Below, piece after piece: positions 1-5,888 of a stretch of 9,273 nucleotides of DNA. Numbering within the stretch: the first letter of the stretch is position 1; each line of letters begins with the position of its first letter. A program made the position numbers and the translations under genes. The stretch comes from a bacterium. Its GTDB lineage: Bacteria; T1Sed10-126. The stretch covers positions 1 through 9,273 of the forward strand of contig PWOD01000099.1 of NCBI GenBank assembly GCA_003557545.1, given 5' to 3'. Under the pieces are notes generated by a model. It saw nothing but the letters and a program-made list of their open reading frames with translations. It did not search any database and had not been told where the DNA came from.

Positions 1-441
1 CTCGCCCGCCAGTTTGGGCAGATGAAGGACGCCTTTGGTCTGACCCTGGAATTATTAGGATTAAATCCGGCTGATAACCAGGGAGTGCGGGGTAAGGCAA
101 TTCATTTTGCCATTGCACTTGGTGAGCCGGAACATGCTTTGCAAATCGCGGAGGACTACCCGGATGATATGCTGGTGGAGACCACGTATGGACGGGCGTT
201 GGCGCTGGTTAGTCTGGGGAATAAAAATCGGGCGAAAAAAGCCCTGAAAACTGCGAAGAAATCTAATTCCCATGTTGTAAACTATTTACTGCACCCCGAG
301 TTGGAGCCGCCCGAGGTCGAGCAGGGTCCGGGGATTATCCACGGAAGTCCAGAAGAGGCCTGTCTTTACGTATTGGACTGGGGTGATTTATGGAATAATA
401 TCCCGGGTGCGATTGGCTTGTTGAAACAGGGTTCTGTTTAA
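1..441 (+). CDS. TPR/ST7-like protein, C-terminal part (5' end outside window)
   Basis: The frame is open from base 1 (reads L-A-R-Q-F-G-Q before the first internal Met at 22), so the true start most likely lies upstream and this is the last ~146 residues. The visible part is alpha-helical and TPR-like. It has the signature LGLNPADNQGVR, then a helix pair around YPDD and Y-x-RALAL-x-x-LG-x-x-x-x-AKKALKTAKKSN, then a terminal GSPEEACLYV...LW segment. From memory, this order (NP-x-DNQG-x-R, then NxHV-x-x-x-LL, then GSPEEA) is typical of bacterial TPR proteins related to the ST7 domain, often fused or adjacent to pRiA4b ORF-3-like or SEC-C proteins. Likely role is protein-protein interaction in the cytoplasm; no catalytic motif is visible. 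The HEAT-repeat gene follows after 62 bp with no terminator between, so they may be co-transcribed. Confidence 0.75.
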   Translation, partial: LARQFGQMKDAFGLTLELLGLNPADNQGVRGKAIHFAIALGEPEHALQIAEDYPDDMLVETTYGRALALVSLGNKNRAKKALKTAKKSNSHVVNYLLHPELEPPEVEQGPGIIHGSPEEACLYVLDWGDLWNNIPGAIGLLKQGSV

Positions 442-503
442 TTGAATTTTTTTGAAAACATGAGATTCAGAAACAATCCCCACAATGAGAGGAGACGTGT
501 GTC

Positions 504-1358
504 ATGAGCCAAAGAAAACATACCGTGGAGGAAATTTGTGAGCGTCTTGAGCTGCTTAAAACTGCTGCGCCGGGGTCGGGGATTAACGGAACCGATTTTG
601 TTCGGGAACAGCTGGAACATGAAAATGCCGAAGTGCGAACCCGCGCGGCGGAATGCGCATGGAATTGGCCGGATGGTGAAACTGCTGAGAAGTTGGTGGA
701 GCTTGCCAGAAAAGATCCTGAAAAAAACGTTCGGGTGGCGGCGATAAAATCGTTGGGTTGGTACATGAGTTTTGGGGAAGAAAATATGTATGAAGATTAT
801 GAGGAGGGGGATTTACCCACGGGGGAATGGATTGAAGAAGAAGTAACTGTTAAGCAATACCAGGAGATTCGTGATTGTTTGCTCGAAACTTACCAGGACA
901 CCAAAAATCGCTCGTTGGATGAAAGACGTTATGCGCTGGAGGCGATTTCTTTTGTCTACCGGGAAGACGTAATGGAATATACAAAAGAGGCCTATGATTC
1001 CGGACAGGAAAAGCTGGTTATCAGTGCTTTGTTTGGGATGGGACGAAGTGGACTATTCCAGTGGAAAAATCAGATTCTCGAAGCACTTACAAATGAAAAC
1101 GATGAAATCCGTTTCGAGGCGATTCGCGCCGCCGGGAAATGCGGGGTGGATGAAGCTCGTTCTATCTTGCGGGAAATTGCTGCGACGACGGTCGAGCGGG
1201 GTGAAGGTGAGGAAGCTGTCATGGCCCTGGCCCAGTTTGGACACACCGAATCGTTTTTGTTCTTCGATCAATTGGAAAGTAGCACTTCGTTTGAAGTGAC
1301 AGCGGATTTTGCCAACTATGCGATGAATGAATGGATGCTTTATAACAAAATCCGTTAA
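504..1358 (+). CDS. HEAT-repeat protein
   Basis: A 284-aa protein with no signal peptide or membrane segment, so probably cytoplasmic. It contains several HEAT-like helical pairs: about residues 33-55 (EVRTRAAECAW), 64-87 (NVRVAAIKSLGWY), 139-151 (RRYALEAISFV), 158-183 (LVISALFGMGRSG), 191-214 (EIRFEAIRAAGKCG) and 220-246 (EEAVMALAQFG). The recurring D/E-x-x-V/I-R-x-x-A-x-x-A-L/AG pattern is what identifies HEAT repeats. The middle, about residues 88-130, is a very acidic insertion (EEN...EDYEEGD...EWIEEE). The ATG at 504 is preceded by GAGAGGAGA at 487-495, a strong ribosome binding site, which fixes the start. HEAT proteins are scaffolds or adaptors; the partner is unknown. The preceding TPR/ST7-like gene is a plausible functional neighbour. 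Confidence 0.85.
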   Translation: MSQRKHTVEEICERLELLKTAAPGSGINGTDFVREQLEHENAEVRTRAAECAWNWPDGETAEKLVELARKDPEKNVRVAAIKSLGWYMSFGEENMYEDYEEGDLPTGEWIEEEVTVKQYQEIRDCLLETYQDTKNRSLDERRYALEAISFVYREDVMEYTKEAYDSGQEKLVISALFGMGRSGLFQWKNQILEALTNENDEIRFEAIRAAGKCGVDEARSILREIAATTVERGEGEEAVMALAQFGHTESFLFFDQLESSTSFEVTADFANYAMNEWMLYNKIR

Positions 1359-1426
1359 GATTCGTATTGAGTATTTTTTGAACAAAGGACTACTTTCCAG
1401 GTTGGCTTATTGCTTTTTCTATCGAT

Positions 1427-1489
1427 ATAATTGTTTTTGAGGTTGCATAACTGTTTTGGAGGTTTTTGTCTATAATTAGTTTAGAGGTT
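1427..1489 (+). repeat. three imperfect 18-nt direct repeats
   Basis: Copies are ATAATTGTTTTTGAGGTT (1427-1444), ATAACTGTTTTGGAGGTT (1447-1464) and ATAATTAGTTTAGAGGTT (1472-1489). Copies 1 and 2 match at 16 of 18 positions; copies 1 and 3 at 15 of 18. The starts are 20 and 25 bp apart, close to two and two-and-a-half helical turns. The third copy overlaps the TATAAT at 1471-1476. They could be operator sites for a regulator or a decayed tandem repeat; the low-complexity T/G composition is a caution. Confidence 0.5.
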
Positions 1490-1534
1490 TTATGAATAGA
1501 TTTAAATGTATATTCCAGTGCGAGTGATTTTGAC

Positions 1535-1666
1535 ATGAACAAACAAAATCAGTCTATTCAACCGAGACAATTAACATCATTCAAGGGAGATCGTCTGCCT
1601 GTTGAAGCTACTCTAGCAGGATACTCCCCATATTCTCGGAATTTCGAGAATGTGGAGGGTGCTTAA
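1535..1666 (+). pseudogene. possible N-terminal remnant of a Fic-family protein
   Basis: A 43-codon frame starts at ATG 1535 and stops at 1664-1666. Its first ~31 residues include SFKGDRLPVEATLAGYS, which resembles the N-terminus I recall for a group of Fic-domain (AMPylase/toxin-like) proteins, where GDRLPVEA-x-LAGY is followed by an aromatic-rich domain and then the Fic core. Here the similarity ends after GYS and the frame runs into the hairpin at 1624-1659 before stopping. No HPFxxGNG Fic motif exists anywhere downstream. There is no good ribosome binding site in front of the ATG. The reading is a truncated, non-functional fragment; the family match is from memory and was not searched. 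Confidence 0.4.
1624..1659. repeat. inverted repeat / hairpin at the break of the Fic-like frame
   Basis: Arms ATTCTCG (1632-1638) and CGAGAAT (1645-1651) flank a six-base centre, and pairing continues outward from 1631/1652 to 1624/1659 with G-T wobbles and a single C/A mismatch, giving about a 15-bp stem. There is no T-run after it, so it is not a typical intrinsic terminator. It sits where the resemblance to Fic proteins ends, so it may be an inserted palindromic element or a recombination scar. Confidence 0.5.
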
Positions 1667-1752
1667 TTTAGGAGTGGGAACACACCGGAGAGCTGAATGG
1701 TTGTAGGAGTGATAAAAGTTATAAACTCAAGATGAAATCGATGGCAGAACTA

Positions 1753-1782
1753 CTGGATACCGGATCAGATCCGGTATGACAG
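1753..1782. repeat. palindromic dispersed-type repeat
   Basis: Arms ATACCGGATC (1757-1766) and GATCCGGTAT (1768-1777) are perfect reverse complements around a single A. Flanks CTGG and GACAG give the overall form CTGGATNCC...GGNATGACAG. From memory, this resembles the small intergenic palindromes of the type CTGGATTCCCG...CGGGAATGACA that are scattered in many bacterial genomes. Only one copy is in this window, so its dispersal here is inferred. Confidence 0.65.
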
Positions 1783-1822
1783 TGGAATGTTAACTTTAGA
1801 TTTAACTTAAAAACATATTTTT

Positions 1823-1916
1823 ATGACAGAGGAGCACGGAGGAGAGTAAAAAGCGGGAAATGAGATTGAGATTAGGAAATTAGGAGATTAGGAAAACCAA
1901 GAACAAGCGACAAGAA
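1823..1916. repeat. purine-rich block with short tandem repeats
   Basis: The + strand is almost all A/G here. It includes a GAGGAGCACGGAGGAGAG segment (about 1829-1846) and ATTAGGA at 1871, 1879 and 1887, an exact 8-bp period three times over. It ends in degenerate CAAGAA units (about 1897-1916). Similar micro-repeats (CACGGAGGA, GATTAGGAAATTAGGA, CCAAGAAC) are familiar from intergenic DNA of various bacteria. No coding frame supports it. Confidence 0.5.
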
Positions 1917-1996
1917 ACCTGGTTTTTAACCTCTTGAATCTGGCTTGGGGGATGGAGTGCCGTTGTTTATGGGCGGGATATAGGTGGTTTTTTAAT

Positions 1997-2899
1997 TTAG
2001 TCGGGCAGGTTTAATCGGATAAAGTTGTTGAAAAGGGGTGTTTTTTTGTAAAAATTTTCGTAATCCTTGTCTCTTATTTTTCCACTTGTTTTATTATTAA
2101 GCAGACCAAAACGATTCAGAGGGGTTAAAACCCGGCTACTGATGATAAACTGAAATATTTCGCTGCCGTTTTCGTCTTTGATACGTTTTTTAACTATTGG
2201 TGCTGTGATCTTCTGTGAGATTTCATCTCTTGTATACCAGTTATTTTTTAATCTGGAAATACGGTAGAGCATATAAGCAACAGTGTCCTGTATTTCTGGG
2301 AATTCTCTACCAACAGTAAAAAATTCTATATTAAACTGGCGAAAATACTGTTTGAACAGGTAGAAGTAAAATTCGCCGCCACGGCCCGGGTTTATCAATT
2401 GTTTGCCTGTGGAAGAAACGTGCCATTTGTTTTTGCGGCGGCGGATAAGTTCAGCAACTTCAAGAAAAACACGGAGAACATGGAGTTTTTTTACATCCTG
2501 TTCATTAATGACTTTGTTATACTGGTGGATGTTATTTATGTAATCATTTTGCCAGCGCATTTCATCCAAGAAGCGTTTTACAATGACCCGTTTAAAGTTT
2601 CCTTTTGGGGTGCAGGGTAGTCCTTTTTCATCTCGCCCGGCAGCCAATAGAATTCGTGCGTTATGAGCAAACTCGCTTGAATACACCTGTTTGTCAGAAA
2701 GGTTTTGATTAAAGTTAATAGGAAAATTTGGATCGTCCCAACTGATGTGAATTAGATTGTACATCTGTACAGGGGATAGTCCTCCGAGCTCTTGCTGAGG
2801 GGTTGAGTTGTATTTTTGGGTTATTTCCTGAAGAGTTTTCTGCAGCAGATTTAAATTTGGTTTGGTCTCATCATCTGGTGGCTCATAGCGGTCAATCAT
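1997..2899 (-). CDS. conserved uncharacterised 300-aa protein
   Basis: The longer frame begins at a TTG at 2962 without a ribosome binding site. I prefer the ATG at 2897-2899, preceded on its strand by GGAGGCGAG with ~10-nt spacing, giving 300 aa starting MIDRYEPPDD. Recognisable segments are GGLSPVQMYNLIH (39-51), an NARILLAAG helix followed by LPCTPKGNFKRVIVKRF (94-110), a winged-helix-looking stretch with LHVLRVFLEVAELIRRRKNK and VSSTGKQLI (139-169), then FYFYLFKQYFRQFNIEFF (177-194) and an EIQDTVAYMLYRI segment (202-214). From memory this order marks a family of bacterial hypothetical proteins (SPxQM-x-x-L, L-x-x-TxKGN-x-x-R-x-x-V, then LYxxLFxxYFxxFN). That family often occurs in genomes with pRiA4b ORF-3, SEC-C and TPR/ST7-like proteins such as the one at the window's left edge. 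No enzyme motif or membrane segment is visible. Function unknown. Confidence 0.8.
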   Translation of the reverse strand: MIDRYEPPDDETKPNLNLLQKTLQEITQKYNSTPQQELGGLSPVQMYNLIHISWDDPNFPINFNQNLSDKQVYSSEFAHNARILLAAGRDEKGLPCTPKGNFKRVIVKRFLDEMRWQNDYINNIHQYNKVINEQDVKKLHVLRVFLEVAELIRRRKNKWHVSSTGKQLINPGRGGEFYFYLFKQYFRQFNIEFFTVGREFPEIQDTVAYMLYRISRLKNNWYTRDEISQKITAPIVKKRIKDENGSEIFQFIISSRVLTPLNRFGLLNNKTSGKIRDKDYENFYKKTPLFNNFIRLNLPD

Positions 2900-3041
2900 A
2901 GCAATCTCGCCTCCAATAAAACTACACTTCTTCGTGTGGCGTATGTGCGAAACCGTGTTCAACTGTTATGTGTGCTGGTCAAGCTGATATTAGGCAGGTT
3001 AATTGTAGCATACGGATTTGTTTTAATTGAGCGTGTGAAAT

Positions 3042-3959
3042 TCAGGAGAGTAGGTTGAGGTTGAGTTTTTGGGCGTGGGTGATTGCGGTTTGGTAGTGGG
3101 AATTTGAAGTGGGCCGGTTGATCTCGGGGAACCGGGTGGCGATGTGGGCCGGGTGATACTGGTTCATTATATTTAGACTGGTATTTTCCGAGAGTTCTGC
3201 CGCGATCCAATCGAGTATTTTCCTGGTTTCCTCTATTAGGCCGGGCATTACCAGGTGGCGGACTAGTAGACCGGAGCGGGCGATGTTTTCTTTGTTCAGG
3301 CTGAGCTGGCCGACCTGCCGGTCCATCTCCTTGAGTGCCCGGCAGGTGACTTCTCTGTAATCCGGGCTGTCCAGATATTTTTTAGCATTGGTAGACGACC
3401 AGAATTTAAAATCCGGCATGTAGATATCGACGATTCCCTCGAGAATTTTTAAAGTTTCGACGCTGTCGTAGCCACCGCTGTTGTAAACGAGGGGGATTTT
3501 CAGACCGTTCTCAACAGCCTGTTTAAGGGCCGCAAGTATCTGGTGGACCAGGTGAGAAGGGGTTACCAGGTTTATATTATGGCAGCCTTTCTTTTGCAGT
3601 GAAAGCATCAGCCTGGCCAGCTTTTCCGGGTTGGAGCGCCGGCCGCGCAGATGATGTGAAATATCATAGTTCTGGCAGAATACACATTTGAGATTGCAGC
3701 CGCTGAAAAAGATGGTTCCACTTCCTTGGCGGCCGCTGAGTGGGGGTTCCTCACCAAAATGGGGCATGGCGCTGGCGATGATCAGCTCGCTGCCGGATCC
3801 ACAGTAGCCTGACTGGTTGGCGGCTCGATCAACCCCGCATTGTCGCGGACAGAGCCGGCAGCCGTTGCGGGCAAGCTTCTGGGCCGCTACAATTTTCTTG
3901 AAAAAAATCTTTGGGTTTTCAGTGAATAGCTTCCGGTAAGCTGGATAACTGTTATCCAT
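3042..3959 (-). CDS. pflX: radical SAM protein, PflX-like (COG1313)
   Basis: This 305-aa protein carries the canonical radical SAM cluster motif C88-NLK-C92-VF-C95 in the context FFSGCNLKCVFCQNYDIS. The motif binds a [4Fe-4S] cluster that cleaves S-adenosylmethionine to a 5'-deoxyadenosyl radical. An N-terminal cysteine set, C34-x2-C37-PRQ-C41-G and YC53G, matches the extra metal-binding region of the PflX/COG1313 branch of the pyruvate formate-lyase activase-like family. Later family segments are HNINLVTPSHLV (127-138), PLVYNSGGYDS, IVDIYMPDFKFW and NIMNQYHPAH. Length is normal for the family and both ends look intact. The ATG at 3957-3959 follows AAGGAT with suitable spacing. No glycyl-radical enzyme or obvious partner is in the window, so the substrate is unknown; gene symbol by family resemblance only. 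It is 142 bp upstream of the next minus-strand gene, so co-transcription is possible but not shown. Confidence 0.9.
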   Translation of the reverse strand: MDNSYPAYRKLFTENPKIFFKKIVAAQKLARNGCRLCPRQCGVDRAANQSGYCGSGSELIIASAMPHFGEEPPLSGRQGSGTIFFSGCNLKCVFCQNYDISHHLRGRRSNPEKLARLMLSLQKKGCHNINLVTPSHLVHQILAALKQAVENGLKIPLVYNSGGYDSVETLKILEGIVDIYMPDFKFWSSTNAKKYLDSPDYREVTCRALKEMDRQVGQLSLNKENIARSGLLVRHLVMPGLIEETRKILDWIAAELSENTSLNIMNQYHPAHIATRFPEINRPTSNSHYQTAITHAQKLNLNLLS

Positions 3960-4149
3960 GGGGTCTATCCTTGTGAAGTTTAATTGGTTTTGCTCACTAC
4001 AGGAAGTTTAAATTACAGAGATAGTATTTTACAGTTGGACCTGCTAGGCGGGCCGAATCGATCGGGTATGAGCTGCGGGATAGTAGAGAATGTAGGATTT
4101 GAGCGGGATAGTCAAAATATCATGAAAATTTAGATTGTTAGCAGGGAAA

Positions 4150-4178
4150 TTGACTTTTTAATGCATGAGGATTATAGT
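4150..4178 (+). promoter_or_regulatory. sigma70-type promoter for the secreted protein gene
   Basis: TTGACT at 4150-4155 and TATAGT at 4173-4178 are separated by exactly 17 bp, a near-consensus housekeeping promoter. It predicts a transcript start near 4185 and a leader of ~57 nt before the ATG at 4242. A ribosome binding site AAAGGGG lies at 4228-4234. The region 3960-4149 between the divergent genes shows no other clear element; a minus-strand TTGACT (4110-4115) lacks a well-placed -10 partner. Confidence 0.6.
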
Positions 4179-4241
4179 GTTTATTGTGGGATTAAAACAG
4201 TAAAATTTTTTATTTTAACCATTTGATAAAGGGGCAGAAAA

Positions 4242-5888
4242 ATGAAAAAACAAATATTTACTCCGTCTTGCTTTTTGCTAATTTTCTTGTTGATTCCGAT
4301 GATTGCAGCTGTTTCCGTTGCTCACGCCGGTGGACCGAACATGGTAATCACAGATAATGTTGAAGATAATGTGTATTTTGAGGGGGATCAGTTCAGCATA
4401 GATATTGCTCATCCTGAGTTAGGAGCTGCTTCAGGACTAATCCCTGAAATCACCCAGCAGTTGCTGTTCGACGATCCTACTGATACTGCGAGTATAACTG
4501 AAACTGAGGTTTTCAAGTCATACGATATCAGCCCTATTCAAGGGGAAACATTCACTATTACTGGAACTGTCGACGAGGTAGATACCCCCGGTGTTATGGG
4601 GGCGATGATTATTTTAGATCGACCAGACCCTCCTCAGGGTCCCGGTGATAAAGAATTCTCTCTACCTTTTTATGATAGTGAAACCTTTGACGGCGGGGAT
4701 ACTTCGGTTTATGGGGCTGCGTTAACTGGTGTGAGTATTCCGCCCGGCGATGTAACATCGTCGCCGGAGTTAAGTGAATTTGTAAATTTATATGATACTG
4801 AAGATACAATCAGTTTTGTCCGTGAAGGTCAGGGAACAATAGCATTTGGTCCCGGCCTGAACATTATAGATAATAATCAACAGCTGGCAGCGCTGGAGGA
4901 AGGGATGAATATTGTGGGGGATGCTGCAAGCGAAGATTTTTATGTAGAAATCGATCCCGGGGTAGTTGGGTTTCTCGCCGAGCGTGAGGCTAAAGTTAGT
5001 ATGAGTAATATTTTATTTGATACTCCCACTATACATGTGACCGGTTTTGGTGATCTTGCCGGCCTGCTGAGTGATACTGACCCAAGGGCTAATGAAACAG
5101 CAGAATTGATTGGGGATGTACTGAGCTTTAAGGTGGATAATTTCAGTCGCTACACGGTTCTTGAAAAAACTGAATATAGTGGACCTAACTGGTATGTGTC
5201 GGCTGATACGGGGAGCGATCAATATGATGGGTCGGTTCTATTTCCTTTTCAGACAATTTCTAAGGCCCTGGCTCAAACAAAGTCGTTTCAAGAATCCGGT
5301 GAGTATCACAATATTAATGTTATGGCTGGTCTGTATCAGGAAGAACTGTTTGTTGATACCGGCGGTGTATCAATTCTTGGTTCCTGTTCAGAAACCACAA
5401 TAGTTGATTTTGGTGATAGTACTGAAGTTACAGGAGCAGTAGGTTTAACGGTGCGGTCGGGCAATGATTTGACAGCTATTGCTGTTAGGGATATTCGGTT
5501 TAGAAATTTCTGGCGTGGTTTGGATTTAAAAGATAACAATACGGAGGTTTCTGGTGTGGTTGCAGAAAATATGGGCGAAATAGGGGTCAGAGTGGAGAGT
5601 TTACAGTTTTTTGCAGGTGATAATCTTAGCAAGAATAATCAATATGGCTATTATCTTAAAACGCTTATTGGGGGAGCTTCAAATCAGATAGCGACGAATA
5701 ATGATACCGGATTTTATATTGAGAAAAATGATGGTCAGCCAGCTGAATATTCTATAACAAGGCGATTAATAATAGTTATGCTGGATTTCATCTGGCAAAC
5801 AGTGGGTGGCGTAATGTTCTGGAAAATAATATCAGCCATGGTAACAAGCATGGTTTTGTCGTGGATAACAGTACTCAATCTGTGTTAA
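4242..5888 (+). CDS. secreted beta-helix protein, N-terminal part (frameshifted gene)
   Basis: The protein starts with a classic Sec signal peptide: KK, then a hydrophobic core from about residue 10 to 25, then cleavage after AHA at about 29. Residues ~30-313 form an acidic, beta-rich domain of unknown family ending VDNFSRYTVLE. At ~314 a DUF1565/right-handed beta-helix domain begins, with GPNWYVSADTGSDQYDGS, PFQTISKALA and NVMAGLYQEELFV, followed by rungs rich in N, G and V. Such domains occur in extracellular or surface proteins that bind or cleave polysaccharide. The genuine sequence ends near residue 503 (GQPAEY). After that the frame gives a hydrophobic, unlike-looking tail (RLIIVMLDFIWQ...) while beta-helix rungs continue in another frame, so the last ~45 residues are an artefact of a frameshift. 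The joined gene would run to 7840, about 1199 aa. The start is supported by the AAAGGGG site and the promoter upstream. Confidence 0.85.
   Translation: MKKQIFTPSCFLLIFLLIPMIAAVSVAHAGGPNMVITDNVEDNVYFEGDQFSIDIAHPELGAASGLIPEITQQLLFDDPTDTASITETEVFKSYDISPIQGETFTITGTVDEVDTPGVMGAMIILDRPDPPQGPGDKEFSLPFYDSETFDGGDTSVYGAALTGVSIPPGDVTSSPELSEFVNLYDTEDTISFVREGQGTIAFGPGLNIIDNNQQLAALEEGMNIVGDAASEDFYVEIDPGVVGFLAEREAKVSMSNILFDTPTIHVTGFGDLAGLLSDTDPRANETAELIGDVLSFKVDNFSRYTVLEKTEYSGPNWYVSADTGSDQYDGSVLFPFQTISKALAQTKSFQESGEYHNINVMAGLYQEELFVDTGGVSILGSCSETTIVDFGDSTEVTGAVGLTVRSGNDLTAIAVRDIRFRNFWRGLDLKDNNTEVSGVVAENMGEIGVRVESLQFFAGDNLSKNNQYGYYLKTLIGGASNQIATNNDTGFYIEKNDGQPAEYSITRRLIIVMLDFIWQTVGGVMFWKIISAMVTSMVLSWITVLNLC
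5747..5765 (+). other. apparent -1 frameshift (one-base deletion) splitting the secreted protein gene
   Basis: The upstream frame reads ...GQPAEY up to 5750. The continuing beta-helix, FYNKAINNSYAGFHL, is readable in the frame starting at 5750 and is open from 5747. Restoring a single T in GAATATTCTATAAC, making GAA TAT TTC TAT AAC, gives an uninterrupted beta-helix. Loss of one T from a TTT run is the simplest explanation. No slippery heptamer of the X-XXY-YYZ type is present, so programmed frameshifting is unlikely. It is either a real inactivating mutation or a sequencing/assembly error. Confidence 0.75.

Larger units (their letters stand above)
1359..1996. other. 638-bp gene-poor, repeat-rich intergenic tract
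   Basis: No intact gene of convincing length lies between the HEAT gene and the converging minus-strand gene ending at 1997. The tract holds, in order, three imperfect direct repeats (1427-1489), a short Fic-like remnant frame (1535-1666) overlapping a hairpin (1624-1659), a palindromic repeat (1753-1782), and a purine-rich block with short tandem units (1823-1916). I see no clear intrinsic terminator for either flanking gene. It looks like a place where dispersed repeats and a gene remnant have accumulated between convergent genes. Confidence 0.6.

Noticed and set aside
1471-1476. TATAAT as a promoter
   Set aside because: The -35 position 17 bp upstream is poor, the only TTGCAT is 22 bp away, and the box is part of a T-rich repeat with no intact gene downstream.
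1871-1893. CRISPR-like array of ATTAGGA units
   Set aside because: Units are 7-8 bp and directly adjacent, with no spacers; it is a short tandem repeat.
2900-2962. TTG start giving a 321-aa version of the minus-strand gene
   Set aside because: No ribosome binding site, and the extra 21 residues do not look like the family. The ATG at 2899 has a GGAGG site.
5740-5765. Programmed -1 ribosomal frameshifting
   Set aside because: No slippery heptamer, no upstream Shine-Dalgarno stimulator and no obvious downstream pseudoknot. A lost T explains it more simply.
5861-5863. GTG as the real start of a separate second gene
   Set aside because: It lies in the middle of beta-helix rungs, lacks a ribosome site, and the coding pattern continues upstream to ~5750.
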